Source of the DNA: Paracoccaceae bacterium | Lineage (GTDB): Bacteria; Pseudomonadota; Alphaproteobacteria; Rhodobacterales; Rhodobacteraceae | Reading direction: 5' to 3' | Assembly: GCA_020832725.1 (NCBI GenBank) | Contig: JAFIEC010000093.1 | Coordinates: 1-22,199, forward strand | Length of the DNA: 22,199 nt | Shown: positions 8,565 through 16,238 of the stretch, one piece after another | Layout of the letters: each line of letters begins with the position of its first letter | Position numbering within the stretch: the stretch's first letter is position 1 | Notes under the pieces: model-generated | The model's input: the letters and a program-made list of their open reading frames with translations, nothing else | Databases searched by the model: none | What the model was told of the DNA's origin: nothing | Translations under genes and position numbers: made by a program

Positions 8565-9725
8565 ATGACGAAATCGGTTTCGCCACGCGATGTGGAGGAT
8601 GTGCTGTCCTCCATCCGCCGGCTCGTCTCGGAAGAGGCGAAAGCCCAGCGCGTGGCCGATGACGCGCCACAGCGGCTTGTGCTGACCGAGGCGCTGCGTG
8701 TGGCCCCCGCCGAGTTCGCCCCGCCCCCCGCCGCCGCAGATGATGCCGCAGTGGAAGAGGCAGCGGGGTCGGAGGGCGATGGAATGGTGCAGGACGGGCC
8801 CGCCTTCGCGCCCGCCTTCACGACGGACGATGCCCCCGCATCCGACGCCGGGGACGAGGCCGACGACACGGGCACCGAAACCGAAGCCGCATCACCCCCG
8901 GAGGCGGATGCCGCCACCAGCGTGACACCGGCACCCGAGGCGCAGGACGCCATGCGCGTCGAGGATTGGGCAGGCGTTTGGGGGTTTTCGGGCGTGGCGG
9001 GCCTTGGCCCCACCGAGCAGGAGGCCCCGCAGCCCGAGGACGCGGCGCTTGAGTCCGACATGCACGAGGCGCTGGCCCGTGCGGCCCGGGACGGTGCCTT
9101 TGCCGACCTCGCCGCCGCCGATGCCTATGAGGAGACCGACGACGAGGGCCCGGAGACGCATGACGCGGTCGGGGACTGGCGCGCGACCGACGAGGGGGGC
9201 GGGGCAGGGGCCACCGCGACGTCTCTTGAGGACGACGAGGAGGCCGACCTTGACGCCGATGAGGAGGATGGCGCGGTGCCGGATGCCCATTGGGTGCCCC
9301 ATGGCGGCCTCGATTCCGCGGCTCCGTTCCACGATGTCGAAGATGGCGATGGCGATGGCGATGACGCTGCGCAGGCCTGGCGCGGCGAGGGGGAAGACAG
9401 CGCGCAATCTGCGGCCCGGCTGTGGCCGGAGGACGCGGCCAGCCCCCGGGAGACCGCCCGCGAGCCTTATGGCTTTGACGACGGCTTCGCCGACGAGAGT
9501 GTCGGGGACGATGGTGACAGCCGCTCTTCCGCCGCGCGTCCGGTGACGCTCTTCGATGACGAGGACGATTCCAGCATCGTCGACGAGGAGACCCTGCGCC
9601 TCATGGTCTCCGAGATTGTGCGCCGCGAGCTGATGGGCGAGCTGGGCGACCGGATCACCCGCAACGTCCGCAAGCTGGTGCGCCGCGAGATCCAGCGTGC
9701 GCTGGCCGCGCGGGATTTCGAATAG
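8565..9725 (+). CDS. PopZ-like (DUF2497-type) acidic polar-organiser candidate
   Basis: The 386-residue protein has the three-part build of alphaproteobacterial PopZ. A short N-terminal helix, VEDVLSSIRRLVSEEA at about 10-25, resembles the MEEILASIRRIISED of Caulobacter PopZ. A very long linker (about 30-335), rich in Asp, Glu, Ala and Pro, has no sign of a folded domain. A compact C-terminal helical region starts at DEETLRLMVSEIVRRELM and ends LVRREIQRALAARDFE, resembling the PopZ oligomerisation helices. PopZ forms a chromosome-tethering and protein-recruiting matrix at the cell pole; that role here is inferred by architecture. The ATG at 8565 has a GGAGG-type site upstream and gives the conserved N-terminus; an upstream start at 8472 would add unrelated residues. 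The linker contains a hexanucleotide repeat. It is followed after 9 bp by an aminotransferase gene. Confidence 0.72.
   Translation: MTKSVSPRDVEDVLSSIRRLVSEEAKAQRVADDAPQRLVLTEALRVAPAEFAPPPAAADDAAVEEAAGSEGDGMVQDGPAFAPAFTTDDAPASDAGDEADDTGTETEAASPPEADAATSVTPAPEAQDAMRVEDWAGVWGFSGVAGLGPTEQEAPQPEDAALESDMHEALARAARDGAFADLAAADAYEETDDEGPETHDAVGDWRATDEGGGAGATATSLEDDEEADLDADEEDGAVPDAHWVPHGGLDSAAPFHDVEDGDGDGDDAAQAWRGEGEDSAQSAARLWPEDAASPRETAREPYGFDDGFADESVGDDGDSRSSAARPVTLFDDEDDSSIVDEETLRLMVSEIVRRELMGELGDRITRNVRKLVRREIQRALAARDFE
9342..9365 (+). repeat. Short in-frame hexanucleotide tandem repeat
   Basis: Three exact GATGGC units plus GATGAC, encoding alternating Asp-Gly within the disordered linker of the PopZ-like protein. 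Slippage would change the linker length by two residues without a frameshift. Confidence 0.8.
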
Positions 9726-9734
9726 GATCGGCCC

Positions 9735-10853
9735 GTGGCTCCGCGCCTGACACCGCTTGTGGCGGGACTGCCCGCATCGGTTCCGTTTGTCGGCCCCGAA
9801 GCGCTGGAACGGCGCTCGGGCACGCCGTTTCGCGCCCGGATGGGGGCCAACGAAAGCGTGTTCGGCCCCTCTCCCCGGGCGGTGGAGGCGATGGCGCGGG
9901 CCGCTTCCGAAACGTGGATGTATGGCGATCCCGAGAACCACGACCTGCGGGCGGCGCTTGCGGCTCATCACGCCACCACGCCCGATCATGTGATCGTGGG
10001 CGAGGGGATCGACGGGCTGCTGTGCTATCTGGTGCGCATGATGGTGGCCCCCGGCGATGCGGTGGTCACATCGGCGGGGGCCTATCCCACCTTCAACTAC
10101 CATGTGAACGGCTACGGCGGGCAGCTGCATTTCGTCCCCTACCGCGATGATGCCGAAGACCCCGAGGCCTTGGCGGCCCGGGCCGCAGAGGTGGGCGCGC
10201 GGCTGGTCTATCTGGCCAATCCCGACAATCCCATGGGCAGCCAGGTGCCTGCGGCGCGGATCGAGGCGATGATCGCGGCGCTTCCCGACGACACGTTGCT
10301 GGTGCTGGACGAGGCCTATGCCGATTTCGCCGCCCCGGGCAGCCTGCCCCGGGTGAAGATGGACGATCCCCGGGTGATCCGGATGCGCACCTTTTCCAAG
10401 GCTTACGGGATGGCGGGGGCACGGGTGGGCTATGCGCTGGGCGCGCCCGACCTCATCGCGGCCTTCGACCGCATCCGCAATCACTTCGGCATGTGCCGCA
10501 TGTCCCAGGCGGGTGCGTTGGCGGCGCTGGCCGATCAGGACCATCTGGCGCGCGTGGTAAGGCAGGTTGCGCAGGCGCGCGCGCGGATCGCGGCGATCGG
10601 TGCTGCGTCGGGTCTTGAGGCGCTGGTGTCCAGCACCAATTTCGTGGCGCTGGATTGCGGCGGGGACGGCAGCCGGGCGCGGCGTCTGGTGTCGGAACTG
10701 GGCGCGCGTGGGGTCTTCGTGCGGATGCCCTTCGTCGCCCCCCAGGATCGCTGCATCCGTGTCAGCGCAGGCCGCCCGGTCGATCTCGACGCGCTGGAGG
10801 AGGCGTTGCCCGGCGCGCTTGCCGCAGCGCGAGAGGCCGAGGCCCGGGCCTGA
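9735..10853 (+). CDS. Class I/II pyridoxal-phosphate aminotransferase (HisC-like fold)
   Basis: PLP-dependent aminotransferase of the histidinol-phosphate aminotransferase-like group, 372 residues. It uses a GTG start 9 bp after the preceding stop, so the two genes are probably co-transcribed. Motifs: ANESVFGPSP (about 38-47), GEGIDGLL at the phosphate-binding loop, YLANPDNPMGS, LVLDEAYADF, and the PLP lysine in TFSKAYGMAGARVGY (Lys222), with a C-terminal arginine in CIRVSAGRP. The loop differs from the GNGSDELI-like sequence of authentic HisC and there are no histidine genes nearby, so I would not call it hisC; the amino donor is unknown. Probable alternatives are an aromatic or general oxoacid aminotransferase. 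Confidence 0.85.
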   Translation: MAPRLTPLVAGLPASVPFVGPEALERRSGTPFRARMGANESVFGPSPRAVEAMARAASETWMYGDPENHDLRAALAAHHATTPDHVIVGEGIDGLLCYLVRMMVAPGDAVVTSAGAYPTFNYHVNGYGGQLHFVPYRDDAEDPEALAARAAEVGARLVYLANPDNPMGSQVPAARIEAMIAALPDDTLLVLDEAYADFAAPGSLPRVKMDDPRVIRMRTFSKAYGMAGARVGYALGAPDLIAAFDRIRNHFGMCRMSQAGALAALADQDHLARVVRQVAQARARIAAIGAASGLEALVSSTNFVALDCGGDGSRARRLVSELGARGVFVRMPFVAPQDRCIRVSAGRPVDLDALEEALPGALAAAREAEARA

Positions 10854-10879
10854 TCCCGCGATCACGGCGACGTGACTTG

Positions 10880-10898
10880 CCTTCCCCCTGGCGGAGGG
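10880..10898 (+). promoter_or_regulatory. CueR/HmrR-type copper operator with MerR-style promoter
   Basis: CCTTCC-N7-GGAGGG matches the CCTTCC-N7-GGAAGG dyad of CueR/HmrR copper regulators with one mismatch. It begins inside a TTGCCT -35 hexamer (10877-10882) and would fill the long, about 19-bp spacer expected of MerR-family promoters; the -10 (near 10902-10907) is weak. It lies 35 bp before the DUF305 start codon. No merR-family gene is in the window, so the regulator must be encoded elsewhere. Confidence 0.65.
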
Positions 10899-10932
10899 TC
10901 GCAGACACGACGTCACAGACGGGAGGACCGAC

Positions 10933-11340
10933 ATGAAACGCGCAACGATACTTGCCCTGGCCGCCGGCCTTGTCCTTGGAAGCGGGGGCATGATTGCCCT
11001 GCACGGCCCGCTTATGGCGCTGGCCCAGTCGGGGGGCCACGCGGGCCACGGCCATGCCCACGGCCAGCCCGCAGCCGCCGACGAAAGCCCCGCGACCCGT
11101 GCCTATCGGGCCGCCAATGACCGGATGCATGCGGCGATGGACATCGCCTTTACCGGCGATGCCGATGTCGATTTCGTGCGCGGCATGATCCCCCACCACG
11201 AGGGCGCTGTAGAGATGGCGCGCGTGGTTCTGGAGCACGGCAGCGACCCCGAGTTGCGCCGCCTCGCCCAAGAGATCATCGACGCCCAGGAGACCGAGAT
11301 CGCCTGGATGCGCGCCTGGCTGGAACGCCACGGAAACTAG
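10933..11340 (+). CDS. DUF305 (CopM-like) His/Met-rich periplasmic protein
   Basis: Small exported protein of the DUF305 family (ferritin-like helical bundle); the cyanobacterial member CopM binds copper. The 135-residue precursor has a signal peptide or N-terminal anchor (MKRATILALAAGLVLGSGGM), then a His/Gly-rich stretch (GGHAGHGHAHGQ, about 34-45), and the DUF305 core with NDRMHAAMDI, MIPHHEGAVEMARVVL (from residue 85) and a C-terminal EIAWMRAWL. Paired His and Met residues are plausible Cu ligands. A GGGAGG site precedes the ATG. A CueR/HmrR-type operator directly upstream supports copper-induced expression and a role in periplasmic copper binding; the metal assignment is inference from that site and from CopM. 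Confidence 0.88.
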   Translation: MKRATILALAAGLVLGSGGMIALHGPLMALAQSGGHAGHGHAHGQPAAADESPATRAYRAANDRMHAAMDIAFTGDADVDFVRGMIPHHEGAVEMARVVLEHGSDPELRRLAQEIIDAQETEIAWMRAWLERHGN

Positions 11341-11413
11341 GAAGGCCGCCCCGATCGACCGGCGCGCGCCCCGGAGACGCTGTTCTCCCGAAACGCAGGC
11401 CGCGCCCGCATCG

Positions 11414-11436
11414 CCCCGCCACGCCGACCGGCGGGG
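11414..11436. terminator. GC-rich hairpin between convergent genes, possible terminator
   Basis: CCCCGCC (11414-11420) pairs with GGCGGGG (11430-11436) around a 9-nt loop. It lies between the DUF305 gene and the convergent aminotransferase. There is no U-tract on either side, so intrinsic termination is doubtful. Confidence 0.35.
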
Positions 11437-11457
11437 GGATGCGCCGCAACGGGCGTG

Positions 11458-11472
11458 TTCGAAGAAGAGCGT
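11458..11472 (+). repeat. Third copy of the GAAGAAGAGCGT intergenic element
   Basis: TTCGAAGAAGAGCGT shares a 12-nt core and flanking T residues with the element at 16239-16260. Like those copies, it sits in the gap between two convergent genes. Confidence 0.5.
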
Positions 11473-11502
11473 GACGGCGGTGCGGCGCGTGCCGGGGCCG
11501 GC

Positions 11503-12708
11503 TCAGCCCCCGGCGATCACGGCCGCTGCCGCCTCCACCGCACCACGCCCTCGCGGCACATGCAGGCGGGCGAGCCCCGCCTCGATCACGGCAAGCGCGC
11601 CGAGGGTCATGTGGGCGTTCACATGGCCCATATGGGCGATCCTGATCCAGCCCTCCGCGAGCGGGTCTTCGGGGCTGTCCATGCCAAGGCCGATGCCCAG
11701 CACCACCCCTGCCTCGGCCTCTGTCCAGTCGCGCAGGTGTGCACCGTGGGGAGCACCCACCCGGACCGAGGTGACGGCCGCGCCGCGATCGGCGGGATCG
11801 GCCACGTTGAGGGCCATGGCGCCGCCCTCTCCCCAGACCTCCACAGCCCGCCACACGGCGCCGGCAAGGAGGGCATGGCGCGCCCAGGCGGCCTCGAGGC
11901 CCTCTTCGTGCAGGAGCATCGTAAGCCCTTCGCGCAGGGCATAGAGGTGGTGGGTCGGCGCGGTGCCCGCGAAGTAGCGGTAGAACTCGTCCCCCGCATC
12001 CGCCCGGCCCGTCCAGTCCCAGTAGGGGGTGCGCAGGTCGGCCCCGAGCCCCGCCGCGCGCGCCCGGGCGTTGAACCAGACAAAGGCCATTCCCGCAGGG
12101 CACATCAGCCCCTTCTGGCGGGCGGCCACCATCACGTCGACGCCCCATGCCTCCATCTCGAACGGGTCTGTGCCCAGGCTTGCGATGCAATCCACCATCA
12201 GCAGCGCCGGGTGCCCGACCGCGTCGAGGCAGGCCCGAAGGGCCGCGATGTCGTTGCGCACACTGGAGGCGGTGTCCACATGGGTGGCCAGCACCGCCCT
12301 GATGCTGTGGCCAGGGTCGGCGCGCAGGGCGGCCTCCAGCCGGGCCGGATCGACCGGGCTGCTGCGGCCGAAATCGAGGGTTTCCACCTCGACCCCCATA
12401 CCGGCCACCGCCGCGCCCCAACCCGCGCCGAACCGCCCCGTGGCCAGGGCCAGCGCCTTGTCCCCGCGCGAGAAGACATTGGCCGCCGCCGCCTCCCATG
12501 CCCCGTGCCCGTTGCAGATGTAGAGCGCCACATCCGCCTCAGGAGCCCTGGCCAGCGCCCGCAGGTCGGGCAGCAGCGACAGGGTCAGATCGTGGATCTC
12601 GCCGGTGTAGATGTTGGGCGCGGGGCGCATCATCGCGGCCAGCACCCGGTCGGGAATGACCGAGGGGCCGGGAATGGCGACATAGGGGCGACCGAAATGT
12701 CTGTTCAT
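11503..12708 (-). CDS. Serine-glyoxylate / alanine-glyoxylate-type aminotransferase (class V)
   Basis: PLP-dependent class V aminotransferase of the SgaA/AGT group, which transfers the amino group of serine or alanine to glyoxylate or pyruvate and links C1/C2 metabolism to glycine and hydroxypyruvate (family knowledge). The 401-residue protein begins MNRHFGRPYVAIPGPSVIPD, has the family NGHGAWEAAAAN segment, THVDTASSVRND, MVDCIASLGTDPFEMEAWGVDV and the PLP lysine in ARQKGLMCPAG (Lys199), then APTHHLYALREGL and IRIAHMGHVN near the C-terminus. These are the usual positions and the full length. The ATG at 12708 has AGGAG upstream. It is a single-gene minus-strand unit with its own promoter and an overlapping dyad. 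The exact amino donor is not determined; purine-catabolic ureidoglycine-glyoxylate aminotransferase is a related alternative. Confidence 0.88.
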   Translation of the reverse strand: MNRHFGRPYVAIPGPSVIPDRVLAAMMRPAPNIYTGEIHDLTLSLLPDLRALARAPEADVALYICNGHGAWEAAAANVFSRGDKALALATGRFGAGWGAAVAGMGVEVETLDFGRSSPVDPARLEAALRADPGHSIRAVLATHVDTASSVRNDIAALRACLDAVGHPALLMVDCIASLGTDPFEMEAWGVDVMVAARQKGLMCPAGMAFVWFNARARAAGLGADLRTPYWDWTGRADAGDEFYRYFAGTAPTHHLYALREGLTMLLHEEGLEAAWARHALLAGAVWRAVEVWGEGGAMALNVADPADRGAAVTSVRVGAPHGAHLRDWTEAEAGVVLGIGLGMDSPEDPLAEGWIRIAHMGHVNAHMTLGALAVIEAGLARLHVPRGRGAVEAAAAVIAGG

Positions 12709-12715
12709 GGGAGCT

Positions 12716-12734
12716 CCTGTGCAGGTCGCACAGG
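12716..12734. promoter_or_regulatory. Perfect 19-bp dyad over the aminotransferase promoter (candidate operator)
   Basis: CCTGTGCAGGTCGCACAGG has two exact 7-bp arms around AGGTC. On the minus strand it runs from inside the -10 region across the predicted transcript start to the Shine-Dalgarno sequence, the usual place for a repressor site. The regulator is unknown. Confidence 0.55.
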
Positions 12735-12761
12735 GGTAGGCTGCAGCCCGGCCAAGGTCAA
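12733..12761 (-). promoter_or_regulatory. Promoter of the class V aminotransferase gene
   Basis: On the minus strand TTGACC (12756-12761), a 17-bp spacer and TACCCC (12733-12738); the transcript would start near 12726, leaving about 17 nt of leader. Strong -35, fair -10. Confidence 0.55.
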
Positions 12762-12790
12762 TCGGCCCATGGGCCCCCGGCCCCCGCTTC

Positions 12791-12819
12791 TTGTCAGCAC
12801 GCGCAGAAGCCGCTAGGCA
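12791..12819 (+). promoter_or_regulatory. Sigma-70-like promoter of the phosphatase/ABC exporter/ygfZ operon
   Basis: TTGTCA-N17-TAGGCA with optimal spacing; predicted transcript start near 12826, about 29 nt before the first start codon. It is the only convincing promoter before the three-gene unit. Confidence 0.55.
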
Positions 12820-12854
12820 GGCGCGGCCCCGGCAAGGCCCGGATTGGGGATGCG

Positions 12855-13559
12855 ATGCTGGCTCGATTGCGCGACAAGCTGATCACATGGGAGCGTGGCC
12901 TGCGCACCTCCTTTGGCGACGATATCTCGACGCCCGAGGCCCGCCGCGCCGCCCTGCGCCACTACCGCTGGATCGACCACGGCATCCTGCGTGTCTGGTG
13001 GAAGAACTTCCACCAGGTGGACGAGGGCGTGTTCCGCGCCAACCAGCCCTCGCCCGCGCGGCTTGCGCAGTTCCGCGAGATGGGCATCCGGACGGTGGTG
13101 AACCTGCGCGGCCCCTCGGCCTTCAGCCCCTACCTGTTCGAGCGTGAGGCCTGCCGGGAGCTTGGGCTGACGCTGGTGAACCGGCATATCAACGCCTCGT
13201 CCGCCTCGTCGCGGGCGCAGTTTCTCGACCTCGTCGACGCCTTTGCCGGGCTGGAGCGTCCTTTCGTGATGCATTGCAAATCGGGCGCCGACAGGGCCGG
13301 CATGGCCTCGGCCCTCTGGCTGATCCACATGCGCGGGGCCAGCGTTGCCGAGGCCCGAAGGCAGCTGGACTGGCGGCGGCTGCATGTCACTTTCACGGCC
13401 CATGGCATTCTGGATTTCATCCTCGACCGCTATGAGACGGCCCAGGCGCGCACCGGCATCGGCCTTCGCGACTGGCTGGCCCATCATTATGACGCAGCCG
13501 AGATGCAGGCGGCCTTTGACGCGACGCCCCGCCCCCTTCTCGGCCGCCGCCGGGGCTGA
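12855..13559 (+). CDS. CX5R (dual-specificity/tyrosine-phosphatase-like) phosphatase
   Basis: Cysteine-dependent phosphatase of the protein tyrosine/dual-specificity superfamily, 234 residues. The catalytic P-loop is HCKSGADRAG with Cys141 and Arg147 (CX5R). Upstream is VFRANQPSPARLAQFREMGIRTVVNLRG, the typical start of the phosphatase core in bacterial DSP-like proteins. There is no signal peptide, so it is cytoplasmic, although a basic/aromatic N-terminus (RHYRWIDHGILRVWWKNF) could contact membrane. The substrate could be a phosphoprotein or a phospholipid head group: superfamily members such as PTPMT1/PgpP hydrolyse phosphatidylglycerophosphate. The gene sits 3 bp before an MsbA-like lipid exporter, which tilts the guess toward envelope lipid metabolism; this is inference. 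Confidence 0.85.
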   Translation: MLARLRDKLITWERGLRTSFGDDISTPEARRAALRHYRWIDHGILRVWWKNFHQVDEGVFRANQPSPARLAQFREMGIRTVVNLRGPSAFSPYLFEREACRELGLTLVNRHINASSASSRAQFLDLVDAFAGLERPFVMHCKSGADRAGMASALWLIHMRGASVAEARRQLDWRRLHVTFTAHGILDFILDRYETAQARTGIGLRDWLAHHYDAAEMQAAFDATPRPLLGRRRG

Positions 13560-13562
13560 GCC

Positions 13563-15449
13563 ATGACCCCCCATGATGCTCCGCGCGTCGCTGCAGGCCC
13601 CCCGCCCGCCACCGCGCGCAACTCGCCACGCGCGCGGCCCCTGCGCTGGTTCATGGCCACCTACCTGCGGCCGCATCTGGGCCTGATCCTTGTGGCGATG
13701 CTGCTGATGAGCGTCGAGGGCGCGATGCTGGGTGCGCTGTCCTACATGGTCCGGCCCATGTTCGACGATGTCTTTCTGGCTGGCGACGGCACGGCGATGG
13801 TGCTGGTCGCGGTGGTCATCATGGCGCTGTTCCTCACCCGGGCGGTGGCGGGTTTCGGCCAGCTGGTGATCGTCACCCGCGTGGGAGAGCAGGTAAAGAT
13901 CGCCATGCAGAGCGATCTGCTGCGTCACATCCTGCGCCTCGACAGCGCCTATTTCCACGCTCACCCCCCGGGCGAGATGCTGGAGCGGGTGCGGGGCGAT
14001 ACCGAGGCGCTCAAGATGGTCTGGGCCACGGTGATCGCCTCATCGGTGCGCGATATCGTGGCGCTGGTCTCGTTGTTTACCGTTGCCGTGCTGATCGATC
14101 CGCTGTGGACGCTGATCGCGGTTGCGGCGGTGCCCGCGCTGGTTCTTCCGATAATCGCCCTGCTGCGGCTGACCCGGCGCGCCTCCGAGGCGGCGCGCGC
14201 CGCGGCCTCGGATCTGGTGATCCGGCTGGACGAGATCTTCCACGGCATCGCCCAGATAAAGCTCAACACCCAGGAAGAACTGCAGGCCCGGCGCTTCGAG
14301 AAGGTCACGGTAGGCTATCTGCGCGCCATGACACAGGCTGCGGCGGGCATTGCGGGCGCGCCTGCGCTGCTCGATATCGTGGCGGGTATCGGCTTTGTCG
14401 GGGTCATGATCTATGGCGGCAGCCAGATCATGGACGGCACCAAGACCGTCGGCGAGTTCATGTCCTTCTTCACCGCCATGGCGTTGGTATTCGAGCCGCT
14501 GCGCCGGCTGGGCCGGGTGGGGGGGGCCTGGGCGCAGGCCCGAGTCAGCCTGATGCGGCTGCGCGACATCCTCGATGTCCAGCCCACGATTTCCGACCCG
14601 AAGGAGCCGCGCATGCCCGGATCCGCCGAGGCGCAAGGCGACATCACCTTCGAGGGGGTGGCCTTCGGCTATGATGGCGTGCCGGTCCTGCGGGGGCTGA
14701 ACCTGACCGCGCGCGCTGGCGAGACCACGGCCCTTGTCGGCCCCTCCGGCGCGGGCAAGAGCACGGTGTTCAACCTGCTGGCCCGGCTGGCCGATGTCCA
14801 TGCGGGCGCGGTCCGCCTCGGGGGGGTGGACCTGCGCGAATTCGACGTGGCCGCGCTGCGCGGCCTGTTGTCGGTCGTCAGTCAGGAGGCCGGGCTTTTC
14901 GACGAGACGATTCGCGCCAATATCCTGTTCGGTCGCCCCGAGGCCAGCGCGGCAGAGGTAGAGGCCGCTGCCCGCGCGGCCTTTGTCTGGGATTTCGCGC
15001 AGACGCTGCCCGCGGGTCTCGACACGCCCGTCGGTCCGCGGGGGAGCAACCTCTCGGGCGGACAGCGCCAGCGCGTGGCCATCGCCCGGGCCTTGCTGCG
15101 CGATGCGCCGATCCTGCTTCTGGACGAGCCGACATCGGCGCTCGACACCCGCTCCGAGGCCCAGGTTCAGGCCGCGCTGGAGCGGCTGTCCCGGGGCCGC
15201 ACGACCCTTGTGATCGCGCATCGGTTGTCGACGATCCGCAGCGCGCGCCACATCGTCGTGCTCGACCGCGGCGCGGTGGTGGATGAGGGCACCCACGAGG
15301 AGCTTCTTTCCCGGGGGGGGCTTTACGCCGGTCTCTATGCAATGCAATTCCGGGACGATGACGCGGGTGCCGCACCGGCCGCACCGGCCGCTCCGGGCGG
15401 CGGGACGGACGTGTCCGGGCACCGGAAACGCGAAGGAGGCACGGCATGA
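13563..15449 (+). CDS. MsbA-like ABC exporter (fused membrane and ATPase domains)
   Basis: Half-transporter of the type IV ABC exporter family; homodimers flip lipids (MsbA: lipid A core) or export other hydrophobic substrates from the inner membrane. The 628-residue protein has an ABC transmembrane domain at about 30-330 with six predicted membrane helices (the first starts near LGLILVAMLLMSVEGAML) and an ATPase domain from about 350: Walker A GPSGAGKST (about 393-401), signature LSGGQRQR near 495-502, Walker B ILLLDEPTSALD around 517-528, and the H-loop AHRLST near 552. The C-terminal tail is Ala/Pro/Gly-rich and probably disordered. The start is 3 bp after the phosphatase stop and its stop overlaps ygfZ by four bases, so all three are translated from one message. 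Lipid A/phospholipid flipping is the most likely role, not proven. Confidence 0.9.
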   Translation: MTPHDAPRVAAGPPPATARNSPRARPLRWFMATYLRPHLGLILVAMLLMSVEGAMLGALSYMVRPMFDDVFLAGDGTAMVLVAVVIMALFLTRAVAGFGQLVIVTRVGEQVKIAMQSDLLRHILRLDSAYFHAHPPGEMLERVRGDTEALKMVWATVIASSVRDIVALVSLFTVAVLIDPLWTLIAVAAVPALVLPIIALLRLTRRASEAARAAASDLVIRLDEIFHGIAQIKLNTQEELQARRFEKVTVGYLRAMTQAAAGIAGAPALLDIVAGIGFVGVMIYGGSQIMDGTKTVGEFMSFFTAMALVFEPLRRLGRVGGAWAQARVSLMRLRDILDVQPTISDPKEPRMPGSAEAQGDITFEGVAFGYDGVPVLRGLNLTARAGETTALVGPSGAGKSTVFNLLARLADVHAGAVRLGGVDLREFDVAALRGLLSVVSQEAGLFDETIRANILFGRPEASAAEVEAAARAAFVWDFAQTLPAGLDTPVGPRGSNLSGGQRQRVAIARALLRDAPILLLDEPTSALDTRSEAQVQAALERLSRGRTTLVIAHRLSTIRSARHIVVLDRGAVVDEGTHEELLSRGGLYAGLYAMQFRDDDAGAAPAAPAAPGGGTDVSGHRKREGGTA

Positions 15450-16210
15450 AGGGCGAACGCGCGCGCGACCGCAGTGTTCTGGAGGTCACGGGCGAGGACC
15501 GGCTGGACTTTCTCAAGGGGCTGGTCAGCCGCGATGTCCTGCCACCCGGCGAGGGGCTGGCCTATGCGGCCCTGCTGACGCCACAGGGCAAGTATATCTG
15601 CGATTTCCTCATGTGGCAGGAGGCCGACCGGGTCCTGATAGACGTGGCATCGGGGGCCGCCGCGCGGCTGGTGCAGCGGATGTCGCTCTACCGGTTGCGG
15701 GCAAAGGTCGCGCTGGCGCCCACCGGGCTTGTGGTGTGGCGCGGTCTCGACGCGCCCCCGGACGGGGCGATGGCCGATCCCCGCCACCCCGCGCTGGGCT
15801 GGCGCTTCTACGGGGAGGAGGGCGCCCTGCAAGAGGCCGACACGGCGACCGACTGGGACGCCCTGCGGGTGGCGCATCTGATCCCGGAGACCGACCGGGA
15901 ACTGATCGCGGATGACACCTACATCCTGGAGGCCGGATTCGAGCGTCTGGGCGGGGTGGACTTCCGCAAGGGCTGCTATGTGGGCCAGGAAGTGACCGCC
16001 CGCATGAAACACAAGACCGAGCTGCGCAAGGGGTTGGTGCGGGTCGAGGTTTCCGGCACCGCCCCTCCGGGCACCGAGATCACCTCGGAGGGCAAGGCGA
16101 TCGGTCGCCTCTTCACCCAGGCGGGCGGGCAGGGCATCGCCTGGCTCCGCTTCGACAGGGCCGGGGGCGAGATGGCGGCAGGCGAGGCCCGTCTGCGCCT
16201 GGCCGAGTGA
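15446..16210 (+). CDS. ygfZ: YgfZ/GcvT-family folate-binding protein (Fe-S cluster maturation)
   Basis: Member of the YgfZ/IBA57 family, tetrahydrofolate-binding proteins that help mature or repair iron-sulfur enzymes. The 254-residue protein opens with a GcvT-like fold (VLEVTGEDRLDFLKGLVSRDV, LLTPQGKYICDFLMW) and has the family hallmark KGCYVGQEVTARMKHK at about 174-189, including the conserved cysteine. The ATG overlaps the TGA of the ABC exporter gene (ATGA), so translation is coupled. In this window, indolepyruvate oxidoreductase and MoaA are Fe-S proteins that might depend on it, though the link is only general. The operon linkage with a lipid exporter and a phosphatase recurs in related genomes as far as I recall but has no obvious functional logic. 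Confidence 0.9.
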   Translation: MKGERARDRSVLEVTGEDRLDFLKGLVSRDVLPPGEGLAYAALLTPQGKYICDFLMWQEADRVLIDVASGAAARLVQRMSLYRLRAKVALAPTGLVVWRGLDAPPDGAMADPRHPALGWRFYGEEGALQEADTATDWDALRVAHLIPETDRELIADDTYILEAGFERLGGVDFRKGCYVGQEVTARMKHKTELRKGLVRVEVSGTAPPGTEITSEGKAIGRLFTQAGGQGIAWLRFDRAGGEMAAGEARLRLAE

Positions 16211-16238
16211 CCGCGCACCCGGCCGCGCCCGGGCATCG

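Noticed and set aside
8892..10991. A 699-codon open frame on the minus strand
   Set aside because: It is antisense to the PopZ-like and aminotransferase genes and shows no domain.
11455..12816. A 453-codon open frame on the plus strand
   Set aside because: It lies antisense to the class V aminotransferase, whose motifs and PLP lysine are intact.
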